The notes: generated from the letters alone by a model not told the origin. 64,000 nucleotides of DNA from Caloramator sp. mosi_1 (GCF_028622835.1 NZ_CP117677.1:1970820-2034819), one strand, 5' to 3'; shown: positions 34,781 to 45,000, counted from the first letter of the stretch. A program made the numbers and translations.

Positions 34781-35554
34781 ATGATTTTTGACTGTCATAT
34801 ACACTCAACATTTTCAACAGATTCCAATATGAAAATAGAAGAAGCATTACAAAGGGCAAAGGATTTTGGAATGGGACTTATCGTAACAGACCATATGGAT
34901 ATTAATTATCCTATAGAGGGAAGCTTTATATTTGACTGCAATAAATACTTTTTAGAATATGAAAAATATCGTTCAAGTGACTTTTTAATTGGAATTGAAC
35001 TTGGACTTAGAGATGATTGTACTTTTAAAAATAAAGATTTGGTTGAAAAATATTCATTCGATTATGTAATAGGTTCAATTCACGTAGTTGATGGAGTTGA
35101 TATATTCCAACCAAGTTTTTACGAAAACAGAACAAAATCTGAGTCATACCTTCATTATTTAAATTTTATGTATAAATGTATCAAAGACTGCGACTTTATT
35201 GATAGTTTAGGACATATAAATTATGTAACACGCTATGCAAGATATAAAGATTCTGAATTATACTATAATGATTTTAAAGAAATCATAGATGAAATTTTAA
35301 AGGTTATTGCACATCGTGAAAAGGCCATAGAAATAAATACAAGAAGACTCGAAAATAAAACAGTTGCAATTAATATGCTTGAAATTTTAAAAAGGTTTAA
35401 AGAACTTGGTGGAAAATACATTACTATTGGTTCTGATGCCCATAATATTGAATCAATAGGTGCAAATTTTGATATAGCAATTGAAATAGCTAATGAATCC
35501 GATTTGGATATAGTTTATTTTAAAAACAGACAACCAATAGTTTGTAAATACTAA
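34781..35554 (+). CDS. PHP-domain histidinol-phosphatase-like protein
   Basis: A 257-residue PHP phosphoesterase of the HisJ/HisK type. Metal-binding motifs are visible in order: DCHIHSTFSTDS (HxH), VTDHMD, GIELGL, IGSIHVVDG, DSLGHINYV and the final GSDAHNIESIG. Histidinol phosphatase activity is the family's common assignment, but there is no his operon here, so a different phosphoester is possible. It is intact with an AGGGG site before the ATG. It is convergent with proS and separated from it by a bidirectional terminator. Confidence 0.85.
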   Translation: MIFDCHIHSTFSTDSNMKIEEALQRAKDFGMGLIVTDHMDINYPIEGSFIFDCNKYFLEYEKYRSSDFLIGIELGLRDDCTFKNKDLVEKYSFDYVIGSIHVVDGVDIFQPSFYENRTKSESYLHYLNFMYKCIKDCDFIDSLGHINYVTRYARYKDSELYYNDFKEIIDEILKVIAHREKAIEINTRRLENKTVAINMLEILKRFKELGGKYITIGSDAHNIESIGANFDIAIEIANESDLDIVYFKNRQPIVCKY

Positions 35555-35572
35555 AAACTTCTTAATAAAGAT

Positions 35573-35613
35573 AACGCCTTAACTTCAGGTCAAACCCCTA
35601 AAACTAAGGCGTT
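35573..35613. terminator. Bidirectional terminator between the PHP gene and proS
   Basis: AACGCCTTA (35573-35581) and TAAGGCGTT (35605-35613) form a perfect 9-base stem, with A/T-rich tails on both sides. Confidence 0.8.
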
Positions 35614-37318
35614 TAATTATTATCTTTTTCAACTGCCTCTATTACTCTATCTATTACTTCCTCCAGCTTAATATCATATACTTCAGATGAACTTCTTAAT
35701 TTAAATTCAACAATTCCATCCTTAATCTTCTTTCCAACGGTTATTCTAACAGGAATACCTATAAGGTCAGCATCATTGAATTTCACTCCTGCTCTTTCAT
35801 CTCTATCATCTATTAATACCTCTATTCCCATATTTAAAAGCTTATTATATATTTCCTCTGCAACTTTGACCTGCTCCTCATCCTTCATAACAACAGGAAC
35901 AACTATAACTTTATAAGGTGCTATCTCCATAGGCCAAATTATACCCTTTTCATCGTGGTTTTGTTCGATTACAGCAGCCATTGTTCTATTTATTCCTATT
36001 CCATAACACCCCATAATAATAGGCTTCTCTTCTCCTTTTCATCTATAAATGTTGCTCTCATTTTCTCTGAATATTTAGTTCCAAGTTTAAAAATATGTCC
36101 AACCTCTATACCTCTATCTATCGTGATTTCTCCTCCACATTTTGGACATCTGTCCTTAACAGTTATATTTCTAAAATCTCCAACAGTTCCTTCAAAATCT
36201 CTGCCATAGTTTACATTAATAAGGTGATAATCTGTTTCATTTGCTCCTACAATAATATTTTTAGTATTTTTAACTTCATAGTCAATTAATAATTCATCCA
36301 CTTTAATTCCAACTGGTCCAGCAAAACCTACATTAGCACCTGTAACCCTTTTTACTGTCTCTTCATCTGCCATTTCTAAATTTGTACATTTTAAATAATT
36401 AATAACCTTTGTTTCGTTTACATCCCTATCTCCTCTAACCATAACAGCAACTACTTTATCATCTGCTCTATAGATTAATGTTTTAGCAAACTTATCAGAG
36501 GTTGTATTGAAAAACTTTATTAATTCCTCTATTGTTCTTGAATGAGGAGTTTCAACCTTTTCAACCTCTTTTAATTCCTCATTGTTTTCTAACTTTATAT
36601 CAAAGGTCGGTGCCTTTTCTATATTTGCTGCATAATCACAGAAAGTACAAAATACAACTTCTGCTTCGCCTATATCTGATTTTACCATAAACTCCATTGA
36701 ACCTGTTCCACCCATTGCACCTGTATCTGCCTCAACAGCCTTAAATTCAAGTCCACACCTTTTAAATATTCTATTATATGCCCTATACATCTTATTAAAG
36801 GCTTCATCAAGTCCTTCAAAAGTTGTATCGAAGCTGTATGCATCCTTCATTATAAATTCCCTACTTCTTATTACTCCAAATCTTGGTCTTCTTTCATCTC
36901 TATATTTTGTTTGAATTTGATAAAGGTTTAAGGGCATATCTTTGTAGGATTTAATTTCACTTCTTATTAAATCTGTAAAAATTTCCTCGTGCGTTGGTCC
37001 TAAACAAAATTCTCTATCATTCCTATCTTTTAGTTTAAACATCTCGGGACCAAATACATCCCATCTTCCTGACTCTTTCCACAATTCCGAAGGTAAAAGA
37101 GCAGAACACAATATCTCCTGTGCTCCTTCTTTATTCATTTCCTGCCTTACTATCTCCTCTATTTTTCTTATTACTCTAAGTCCAAGAGGTAAATAATTAT
37201 ATACACCTGATGCTAATTTTCTTATAAGAGCTGCTCTTAACATCAATTGGTGGCTTACTATCTCCGCTTCCGATGGCACTTCTCTTAAGGTTGGTATAAA
37301 CAGCTTACTTATTCTCAT
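35613..37318 (-). CDS. proS: Prolyl-tRNA synthetase, bacterial type with insertion domain
   Basis: Charges tRNA-Pro and edits Ala-tRNA-Pro. It is a class II synthetase of about 568 residues. The N-terminus has [24 protein letters not shown], motif 2 around [19 protein letters not shown], and the [17 protein letters not shown] segment. The middle is the INS editing domain (residues about 220-400). The C-terminal part has [27 protein letters not shown] (motif 3) and the anticodon-binding [10 protein letters not shown]. One frameshift near 36010 lies just before motif 3. The start ATG is 16 bases downstream of the DUF554 gene and follows GAGGAT. Confidence 0.96.
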
Positions 37319-37334
37319 TTTTATCCTCCTCTAT

Positions 37335-38018
37335 TTATATTAAAAACAATTGATATAATATTGGTATAAAAACTGCTGGCAAAAGATTTGCTACTTTTAT
37401 CTTTGTAATATTCAACATATTTAAACCCAAACCTATTATAAGCAAACTTCCAATTGAAGTCATATTTGAAATAACAGATTCTAATAATATTCCCTTTAAA
37501 AAAGTTGCACAAATTGTTATTAAACCTTGATAAACGAAAACCGCAACAGATGAAAAAATAACTCCAATTCCTAAAGTTGACGAAAATATAATTGAACTTA
37601 CTCCATCCAATATTGATTTAGCGTAAAGCATTTGGTGATTACCTGTTAAACCGCTTTCTAATGAACCAACAATAGCCATAGAACCTACACAAAAAGTAGA
37701 CTTGATGCAACAAAACCTTGGGAAATCCTACTTTCTTTTTCCTTAAACTTGGATTCTATTTTATCTCCAAGTGCTGCTATTGTCCTATCAATATCAATTA
37801 ATTCTCCAATAACCCCACCTATAACAATACTTAAAATTATTAAAAGTGAATTATTTCCCTTTAGTGTACCTGAAAAACCGATATACAATACACATAGTGC
37901 AAGCCCCTTCATAACTGTTTCCTTTATTTTATCAGGAATTCCCTTTTATATAAATTCCTACCAAGCTACCAACAATAATTGCAATTGCATTTACTATAGT
38001 ACCCCATAAACTTTTCAT
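37335..38018 (-). CDS. DUF554 family membrane protein
   Basis: A hydrophobic protein of about 228 residues with six or seven membrane helices. It begins MKSLWGTIVNAIAIIVGSLV and contains GGVIGELIDIDRTI, FCVGSMAIVGSLESGLTGNH and ILDGVSSIIFSSTLGIGV, which are DUF554 hallmarks. The function is unknown; some homologues are annotated as possible transporters. Frameshifts near 37942 and 37683 interrupt it. The ATG at 38016-38018 follows AGGAGGGA. It precedes proS by 16 bases and is probably co-transcribed with it. Confidence 0.88.
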
Positions 38019-38142
38019 TTTATCCCTCCTAAAAGTAATATACATACAAATAAAAAGCTCTATTATATTAATGGTAATTATACCATAGTTTATCATAACA
38101 AACTACTATCCTTTTTAAACTAATAGCTACAATACAAAAAAG

Positions 38143-38228
38143 GGTTCTATAATAAATGTTGGGGCGTAGACCCAGCATATTTTTTACAAAAAATATGTGC
38201 ACCTGATTAGACACCTGGTAAAATTAAA
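38143..38228 (+). repeat. 86-bp ISL3-type end, left copy of a perfect inverted pair
   Basis: Starts GGTTCTATAATAAATGTTGG and ends GGTAAAATTAAA. It is identical, base for base, to the reverse complement of 48870-48955. It includes a hairpin GCATATTTTTT/AAAAAATATG. It forms the outer end of the truncated ISL3 element. Confidence 0.9.
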
Positions 38229-38270
38229 ATAACCAAACAAAAACCTTACCTGAAAGGAGGCATCCATCAA

Positions 38271-39222
38271 GTGCACACTAATAATTCTATCAAAAATTTA
38301 TTAGGTTTTAAAGATGTTATTATAAAAAGATTATTCATAATGACACGTACATTGAGATATACTTAGAAACTAAGAAAAAATTTGTACTTGCCCTAATTGT
38401 AATTCCAAAGTTACAAGAGTTCACGATTATAGAATTCAGCGTATTAAAGACATACCCTTATTCTTTAAACATACTTTTATCATTCTTAAAAAACGTATAT
38501 ATCGTTGTAATGCCTGCGGCAAAAATTTTATGAACATATAGAATTTTTACCTCGTTATCATAGAATAACTAATAGATTAGCTATGTTTGTAATTAATGAA
38601 TTATCTAATGAATATAGTATGACATCAGTTGCTAGAAAAACTAATCTATCTATCGATACTATAAAACGTATTTTTGATAATGTATCTTACTCTTCTCCTA
38701 CTAATTTACCTAAAATAATATCTATAGATGAATTTAAAGGTAACTCTGGTGGTTCTAAATATCATTGTGCAATAGTCGATCCTGTTAATCATAAAATACT
38801 AGACATTATTAAAGATAGAAAAGAGCATATTCTTATAGATTATTTTAGAAAAATTAAAAATCGCGATAGCGTTACACACTTTATTTGTGATATGTGGCAA
38901 CCCTATATTGATTTAGCTAAAACTTATTTCAAAAATGCTGTAATTGTTATAGATAAATTTCACTATATTAGACAAGTCATATGGGCAGTAGAAGCGGTAA
39001 GAAAACGTATCCAAAGAGAACTATCAATTAAATTAAGAAAATACTTTAAAAGAAGTAAAAAGCTTATTTTAAAAAGATATGGCTTACTTGATACAGATTC
39101 AAAGTTAGCTTTACAAGTTATGTTTTCTTATAATAGTGAATTAGCAATTGCCCACACTTTAAAGGAAAAGTTATTGAGTATTATTGATGCTTCACCTTCT
39201 TCTAACGAAGCTCGTGTCCTCT
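38271..39222 (+). pseudogene. ISL3 family transposase, C-terminally truncated
   Basis: A DDE transposase of the ISL3 family. The N-terminal zinc-finger has CPNCNSKVTRVHDYRIQRIKD and YRCNACGKNF; the catalytic domain begins with ISIDEFKGNSGGSKYHCAIVD (first Asp) and FICDMWQPYIDLAKTYF (second Asp), then VDKFHYIRQVIWAVE. The open frame ends after SPSSNEARVLF, well before the expected C-terminus and final catalytic Glu, where the DMT exporter tail abuts on the other strand. The GTG at 38271 follows AAAGGAGG at 38253-38260. Frameshifts near 38336, 38390 and 38533 also need correcting. It is inactive on its own. Confidence 0.88.
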
Positions 39223-39227
39223 TTAGT

Positions 39228-40277
39228 TTAATGAGCATGACTATGATGAATATCTTGAGTGTGTCTATGTGAATGGGTGCATTCTTCATGAGTATGAATG
39301 TGAGTATGTCTACCGATAATAGTTTCATTATGGCTATGATTATGATGACCATCATTATGACTATGGCTATGCTCATGAGTTATTACAGTATGATGATGCT
39401 TATGATTGTGTTCTTCTGTGGACGCAAAATACATACCTGCAATCATAATAAATAATGCAATAATAAATGAGGATGTTGGTAGTTCTCTAAAAATTATCAG
39501 TGATAACCCTACGCCAATAAATGGAGATACTGCGTAATAAGCACTTGTCTTTGCTGCTCCTAAGTATCTTTGGGCATAAATATAAAAGAATATACTTAAG
39601 CCATAAGCAAAAATCCTAATATTAAGGCTACTATTAGATAAGATATATTATTTATTTTTTCTCCTAATGTCAGTGCAATTAGTAAAGAACCTATTCCAGA
39701 ACCAAATCCTTTTATTATAACAACTTGTATTGGGTCTTTTAAAGATAATTTTCTTGTGCAGTTATTTTCAAGTCCCCAACAGATAGTTGCCAGCAATACA
39801 AAAATAGAACCAAATGAAAATGAAAAACTACTTATGTCTTCTACAGACAAAATCATACTTGACACAGTAATCAAAATTATAGCACTCCATAGTCTTTTAC
39901 TTATGGGTTCCTTAAATACTTTTAAAGCGATTAAAGATGTAGTAACAATTTCAAAATTATTAAGTAATGAAACATTAGCAGCAGATGTCATTGTAAGTCC
40001 AATAATTAAAAAATAGGTGCTGCAATATCTAACATAACCATGCCAATAGTATATGGAAGTTCTTGTTTTGTAAATCTTGGCTCAGTCTTTTCCTTATATT
40101 TCTTATGTTTAATTAGGTCAGCAATAGACATTCCTAACCCTGCACCAAGATATAGAAAAGATGCCATTAATGTAGGTGGTATTTCCTTTAACAAAAGTTT
40201 GGATACAGGTGAACTAATAGCGTATAATGCTGCTGCCAGTATAGCAAAAAAATTGCTTTATATTGTTTATCTTCCAT
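39228..40277 (-). CDS. DMT-superfamily (EamA) transporter with a long His-rich C-terminal tail
   Basis: About 350 residues: ten membrane helices in two EamA repeats (for example LMASFLYLGAGLGMSIADL, LLNNFEIVTTSLIALKVFKEPIS, LGAAKTSAYYAVSPFIGVGL) followed by a cytoplasmic tail. The tail has about 24 His in 62 residues, in HxH runs such as HEHSHSHNDGHHNHSH and a lone Cys (HTHEECTHSH). This suggests transport or buffering of a soft or borderline metal. A CsoR-family repressor gene lies directly upstream. Frameshifts lie near 40195, 40010 and 39597. The stop at 39228 sits at the ISL3 junction, so the tail may have been trimmed. The metal is unproven. Confidence 0.82.
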
Positions 40278-40295
40278 TCTAAATACCTCCCAAAT

Positions 40296-40577
40296 CTATT
40301 TTATAAACTGTTCTATGGCTTTATTTAAATCCTCTATTACCTTTTTATCTCCAGTTTCTACTGCATTTACTACGCAGTTATTGATATGTTCCTGTAAAAT
40401 AATTTTTCCTATATTATTAACGGCAGATTTTACTGCTGCAATTTGAATAAGAACCTCACTACATTCTCTTCCATCCTCTACCATTTTCTTAACAGATTCT
40501 AAATGCCCTATTGCTCTAGATAATCTATTAATAACTGCTTTAGTATTTTCATGATTTTGCTTATGTACTTCATTCAT
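40296..40577 (-). CDS. CsoR/RcnR-family metal-responsive repressor
   Basis: A 93-residue all-helical DNA-binding repressor. It has INRLSRAIGHLESVKKMVED, then GRECSEVLIQIAAVKSAVNN and LQEHINNCV. The metal ligand pattern is Cys-His-Cys, as in Cu(I)-sensing CsoR, rather than the Cys-His-His of RcnR-type Ni/Co sensors; extra His residues occur near the N-terminus (VHKQNH). The ATG at 40575-40577 has a GGGAGG site. It is the first gene of a two-gene operon with the His-tailed exporter, 18 bases apart. The palindromic G-tract operator upstream suits this family. Confidence 0.9.
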   Translation of the reverse strand: MNEVHKQNHENTKAVINRLSRAIGHLESVKKMVEDGRECSEVLIQIAAVKSAVNNIGKIILQEHINNCVVNAVETGDKKVIEDLNKAIEQFIK

Positions 40578-40594
40578 ATACAATCCTCCCATAA

Positions 40595-40614
40595 ATATCC
40601 CACATGGGGGTTAT
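40595..40614 (-). promoter_or_regulatory. CsoR-type operator
   Basis: Reads ATAACCCCCATGTGGGATAT on the minus strand: a C-tract/G-tract with ATA(A) flanks forming an imperfect inverted repeat, the usual CsoR/RcnR operator design. It lies 18 bases upstream of the repressor start. Confidence 0.65.
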
Positions 40615-41218
40615 AAAAATTATATCATTATTTCATTCAGATTTCAATATTATTATTAAACTCTTAATGACATCTATGATGATATTTACTATCTATGTTT
40701 TTGAGAATAAGGTTCATGGGCTAAGGTTAAAGATTTTATTCCACCTTTTAAGTTGTTATATCAATATTATCTTCAATATAGTAGTCAATACCTCTCTCAA
40801 TTCCTTTAAATAAAATCAGTAGTTTCAAATTTCTAAGCAATATATCGCTCTAATCAAAACTCTAATGAAAAATCTAATCCCTTAACCCTTCCCCCAAAAA
40901 TAAAAAACTCCGCAGTAAAACAGGAGTTATACCGCATATACTGCGAGGTTTTTGAATTTATTATTCAGATGTAACTTAACTTTATTATCTATTTGACACG
41001 ACTTTATTATTTTCAACACAAGTTTTTTATCTCTGACACAACTTTTTTATTTTTCCCCTTATACCTTACCCCTTTACCCTACTCATCCTAAAACAAAATC
41101 ATGGCTCCAATAAGACTTTCTGCCCTATTTTCACCATGACTTTTAATACAACTTTTTATTCGTGACACGAGTTTTTGGGGTATATACCACCTTGGCTAAT
41201 CCAAAGTGGAACTTTTTA
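40615..41218. other. Gene-free interval with IS21-like end repeats
   Basis: About 600 bp without a credible gene. It holds a hairpin with CTCCGCAGT/ACTGCGAGG arms followed by TTTTT (about 40899-40957), several repeats of the form TGTCAnnnnATAAAAAA(G/C)TTGTGTCA read on the minus strand (about 40993-41180), and a CCACCTTGG/CCAAAGTGG hairpin next to glmS. The multiple TGTCA repeats resemble the termini of IS21-family elements, so this may be an IS scar. Confidence 0.35.
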
Positions 41219-43048
41219 TTATTCAACTGTTACTGATTTTGCTAAGTTTCTTGGTTTATCTACGTCACAACCTCTTTCAACTGCTGCATAGTATGATAGA
41301 AGTTGTAATGGTATTACTGATAAAACTGGTGCAAGTAGAGGAAGCGTCTTTGGTACATAAACTGCTTGGTCAACTACCTTTAGAATATCTTCGTGTCCAT
41401 CAAAGGCAATTCCTAACACCTTTGCTCCTCTTGTTACGACTTCCTTAATATTGCTTACCATCTTGTCGTATAAGTCTTCTTGTGTTGCAAGTGCTATAAC
41501 TGGAACTCCCTTGTCTATTAAAGCAATTGGTCCGTGTTTTAATTCACCTGCAGCATAAGCCTCTGCGTGAATATATGATATTTCCTTTATCTTTAATGCA
41601 CCTTCAAGTGCTACTGCAAAATCAAGCCCACGTCCAAGATAGAATATATCCTTGTGGTTATAGTTCTTTGCAGCAAACTTTTGTATTTCTTCCTTTCTCT
41701 TTAAAACCTCTTCAGCCTTTTCAGGAAGATTTAACAGTTCATCTCTTATCACTCTATATTCTTCAACTGACATTCTGCCATTTAGTCTTGCAAGGTATAG
41801 TGCAACTATATAAATTGCAATTAGTTGAGTCACATAAGCTTTTGTTGAAGCAACTGCAATTTCTGGTCCTGCCCAAGTGTAAAGAATGTCATCTGCTTCT
41901 CTTGCAACTGAACTTCCAACAACATTTGTTATAGCTATAACTCTTGCTCCCCTATTCTTTGCTTCTCTAAGTGCTGCAAGTGTATCTGCAGTTTCACCAG
42001 ATTGTGATATAACCATCATAAGTGTTCTTTCATTTAAAATTGGATCTCTATATCTAAACTCAGATGCAATATCAACTTCAACTGGAATTCTTGCAAGCTT
42101 TTCTATTACATATTTTCCAACAAGTCCTGCGTGATATGCTGTACCACAGGCTACTATATAAATCTTATCTATATTCTTTAGGTCTTCTGCAGTAAGCTTT
42201 ATATCATCTAAAACTATCTCATCAGAATTATGAGCTATTCTTCTTGTTAGCGTATCTCTTATCGCCTTTGGTTGTTCGTGGATTTCCTTAATCATAAAGT
42301 GTTCATATCCACCCTTTTCAGCAGCTTCTGCATCCCAAGTAACGTGGAATATTTCCTTTTGAATTGGCAGACCTTCCTTTGTCATTATTTCAACTTTATC
42401 TCTTGTTAAAACAACTATTTCTTTATCATTTAATAGATATACATCCCTTGTATATGCTAAAATCGCTGGTATATCTGAAGCAATAAAGTTTTCGCCTTCA
42501 CCAAGTCCTACTATAAGTGGGCTGTCCTTTCTTACTGCTACCATCTTATCAGGCTCAAAGCTACATACAACTCCAAGAGCATAGGAACCTTCTATCTTAT
42601 CAAGTGCCTTCATTACAGCCTTTACAATATCTCCCTCATAGAAATAGTCAATAAGGTGTGGAACAACCTCAGTATCAGTTTCTGATTTAAACTCATATCC
42701 TAAAGTTTGAAGCCATTCTCTAAGCTCAAGATAGTTTTCAATAATTCCATTGTGAACTACACCTATTGTCATATCCTTGTTGTAATGTGGGTGTGAATTT
42801 ACATCTGATGGTTCTCCGTGAGTTGCCCATCTTGTATGGCCTATTCCTATTGTACCTTCAATTGGATTTTGATTTAGTTTATCTTCAAGATTTTTTAGTC
42901 TTCCTTTACACTTTTCTATATTAATTCCCTTTTCATTTATAATAGCAACACCTGCTGAATCATATCCTCTATATTCAAGTTTTGATAAACACTCAACTAA
43001 GAGTGGCGCCGCTTGTCTTTTACCAATATATCCTACTATTCCACACAT
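41219..43048 (-). CDS. glmS: Glutamine-fructose-6-phosphate aminotransferase (isomerizing)
   Basis: Makes glucosamine-6-phosphate for cell-wall precursors. The intact 609-residue enzyme begins MCGIVGYIGKRQA (Cys2 nucleophile after Met removal), has the glutaminase loop GHTRWATHGEPSDVNSHPH, and two SIS domains with VACGTAYHAG, SQSGETADT and EISYIHAEAYAAGELKHGPI, ending in KPRNLAKSVTVE. It is one of the few long genes here without a frameshift. Expression is controlled by the glmS ribozyme in its leader, and glmM lies upstream on the same strand. Confidence 0.98.
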   Translation of the reverse strand: MCGIVGYIGKRQAAPLLVECLSKLEYRGYDSAGVAIINEKGINIEKCKGRLKNLEDKLNQNPIEGTIGIGHTRWATHGEPSDVNSHPHYNKDMTIGVVHNGIIENYLELREWLQTLGYEFKSETDTEVVPHLIDYFYEGDIVKAVMKALDKIEGSYALGVVCSFEPDKMVAVRKDSPLIVGLGEGENFIASDIPAILAYTRDVYLLNDKEIVVLTRDKVEIMTKEGLPIQKEIFHVTWDAEAAEKGGYEHFMIKEIHEQPKAIRDTLTRRIAHNSDEIVLDDIKLTAEDLKNIDKIYIVACGTAYHAGLVGKYVIEKLARIPVEVDIASEFRYRDPILNERTLMMVISQSGETADTLAALREAKNRGARVIAITNVVGSSVAREADDILYTWAGPEIAVASTKAYVTQLIAIYIVALYLARLNGRMSVEEYRVIRDELLNLPEKAEEVLKRKEEIQKFAAKNYNHKDIFYLGRGLDFAVALEGALKIKEISYIHAEAYAAGELKHGPIALIDKGVPVIALATQEDLYDKMVSNIKEVVTRGAKVLGIAFDGHEDILKVVDQAVYVPKTLPLLAPVLSVIPLQLLSYYAAVERGCDVDKPRNLAKSVTVE

Positions 43049-43074
43049 ATTTAGTCTCCTTCCATTAAGTTATA

Positions 43075-43213
43075 ATACATTGACCTGGCCCCTTTGTCCC
43101 TAAAATTGCTTTTAGGTTTTGTCTGGCCGTTTTCGGTGGTCAGCCGCAGGGCATCCGCCGATAACTCGATAAACCCTGTCCTCGTCAACTTGCACTGTGC
43201 AAGTCCCGGCGCT
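43075..43213 (-). ncRNA. glmS ribozyme
   Basis: The minus strand has the conserved core in order: A|GCGCCGGGACTTGC, GTGCAAGTTGACGAGGA, CAGGGTTTATCGAG, TCGGCGGATGCCCTGCGGC, then the GACCACCGAAAACGGCC and downstream pseudoknot segments. Self-cleavage activated by glucosamine-6-phosphate is expected between 43213 and 43212. Confidence 0.97.
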
Positions 43214-43266
43214 TTATATTATTAAAAAATATTATTTATACTTTTCCTCACCTCCTTTTAGATTTC

Positions 43267-43293
43267 AAAAACTGCCTCAAAAGAGGCAGTTTT
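43267..43293 (-). terminator. Terminator after glmM
   Basis: AAAACTGCCTC/GAGGCAGTTTT with a four-base loop and T/A-rich flanks, 68 bases after the glmM stop. It separates glmM from the glmS ribozyme transcript. Confidence 0.85.
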
Positions 43294-43360
43294 AATTTCA
43301 TTATACATAATTTATTAAATAAGTAAAATGTTTTTTCATTTAATTAACAATTTATTTAAA

Positions 43361-44706
43361 TTATTTACTTCTCTCTTCTATAAGTTTTGCTAAGTTCTTT
43401 GCAAGCATATCAATTTCCTCTTGATTTTCACCCTCAAGCATCACTCTAACAAGAGGTTCTGTTCCAGATGGTCTAATTAAAACTCTTCCTCTTCCCTCAA
43501 GGGCCTTTTCTAATTTTTGAATTTCATTAAGTATAACCTCATCTTCAGTATATGCATATTTCTTTTCATTTGTCACCTTTGCATTAACTAACACCTGTGG
43601 AAGCTCCTTCATAATTGAAGCAAGTTCTGACATCTTTTTTCCACTCTTTTTAGTGTTGTAGCTATTTTTAATGCTGTTACAAGTCCATCCCCTGTTGTAT
43701 TATAATCAAGGAATATTATATGACCAGACTGTTCTCCACCAATTTTATAACCACCCTTTATCATCTCTTCTAAAACATATCTATCTCCAACCTTTGTCTT
43801 TATTGTCTTTATACCTTCCCTATTACAAGCAATATCAAGTCCCATATTACTCATAACAGTAACTACAAGGGTATCCTTGTCAAGTTTACCTTGCTTTTTC
43901 ATTTCACTTGCTATAATTGTCATTATAAAATCACCATTTATAATATTTCCCTTTTCATCTACAGCAAGGCATCTATCTGCATCTCCGTCAAAGGCAAGTC
44001 CTAAATCACATCCCATTTTTACAGTAAACTCTTTAAGTTCATTCATATGTGTAGAACCGCAATTTTTATTAATATTTTTTCCATCTGGGTTGTTATGTAT
44101 TACAAAAACCTCTGCACCTAATTCTCTAAATACCTTAGGTGCTATATAGTAGGATGCTCCTTCTGCACAATCTAAAGCAACTTTTATACCATCAAGTCTT
44201 ATTCCTGCAACTTCCTTTAAAAATTCTACATAATATTCAACTGCATCTTCTCTATGTTCTCTTACACCTAAATCTTCTCCTATTGGTGAAGGTACGTCTA
44301 AGAGACCATTATTTATTATCTCTTCTATCTTATCCTCAACTTCATCTGGAAGCTTATATCCATCTTTATTAAAGAACTTTATACCATTGTATTCAACTGG
44401 GTTGTGGGATGCTGAAATTACAACCCCTGCATCTGCACCAAGTTTTCTTGTTAAATATGCAACTGCTGGAGTTGGAACAACACCAACACAAATAGCGTGG
44501 GCACCAACTGACATTATCCCTGCAACAAGTGCACTTTCAAGCATATCACCTGATATTCTTGTATCCTTACCAACTATTATAGTAGGCTTGTGGGCCCCTT
44601 CTGTTAAAACAAAGGCTCCAGCTCTTCCTAATTTATATGCAAGTTCTGCAGTAAGTTCTGTATTTGCAATGCCTCTTACTCCATCTGTACCAAACATTCT
44701 TCCCAT
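43361..44706 (-). CDS. glmM: Phosphoglucosamine mutase
   Basis: Interconverts glucosamine-6-phosphate and glucosamine-1-phosphate. About 448 residues with [17 protein letters not shown] at the start, the phospho-Ser loop [18 protein letters not shown], the metal loop [15 protein letters not shown], the sugar loop [19 protein letters not shown] and the phosphate-binding [12 protein letters not shown]. One frameshift near 43650 breaks the frame at LKIATTLK; bridging gives [18 protein letters not shown]. The start ATG follows GGGAGGATA. With glmS it supplies amino sugars for the wall. Confidence 0.97.
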
Positions 44707-44859
44707 AGTTATCCTCCCAACCTGTATTAAATTGTAACCTTAACTATAATATCATATTATCATACATTGTAAAAGAGGAAAATTTCATTAGTTAGTTTTA
44801 CATTTTTTAATGGTATAGTAATAATCACCATTTTATAGAATACCTGTATATTACATCTT

Positions 44860-44930
44860 AAGGGTAGGACTTTTTAAAACAAAGAAAAAATGATGAATGT
44901 TAAAGGAATCCTTAAAAGGTAAATTCAATA
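44860..44930. repeat. Degenerate remnant of the inverted-repeat element
   Basis: GGGTAGGACTTTTTaAAACAAAG and the later AAAGGAATCCTTaAA match the right half of the full copy (15485-15560), with decay elsewhere. Nothing is encoded in the 44707-45000 interval. Confidence 0.5.
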
Positions 44931-44986
44931 GGATAATTGAATTTACCTTTTTAAAAGTCTGTGCCGTGGCTTATAACCACGGCACA
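44914..44986 (-). terminator. Two tandem terminator-like hairpins after cstA
   Basis: First after the cstA stop on the minus strand comes GTGCCGTGG/CCACGGCAC (44961-44986). Then a 16-base perfect stem, AAAAGGTAAATTCAAT/ATTGAATTTACCTTTT (44914-44951), with T-rich flanks on both sides. Confidence 0.75.
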
Positions 44987-45000
44987 CATTAATTAATTCT

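Larger units (their letters stand above)
38143..39222 (+). mobile_element. ISL3-family insertion sequence, 3' truncated
   Basis: Contains a left end (38143-38228) and a transposase gene whose end, together with the other inverted repeat, is missing. Sequence related to the DMT exporter begins at about 39222-39228, so the right side was lost by deletion or recombination. The 8 bases outside the left end (CAAAAAAG) do not match those outside the partner end at 48955 (TAATTATT). Confidence 0.8.

Noticed and set aside
40604-40813. Plus-strand open frame of 69 codons upstream of the CsoR gene
   Set aside because: It starts inside the CsoR operator, has no ribosome site and an AT-driven hydrophobic composition; no family resemblance.
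41206-42134. Open frames on the plus strand opposite glmS
   Set aside because: They are antisense shadows of an intact, highly conserved glmS gene.
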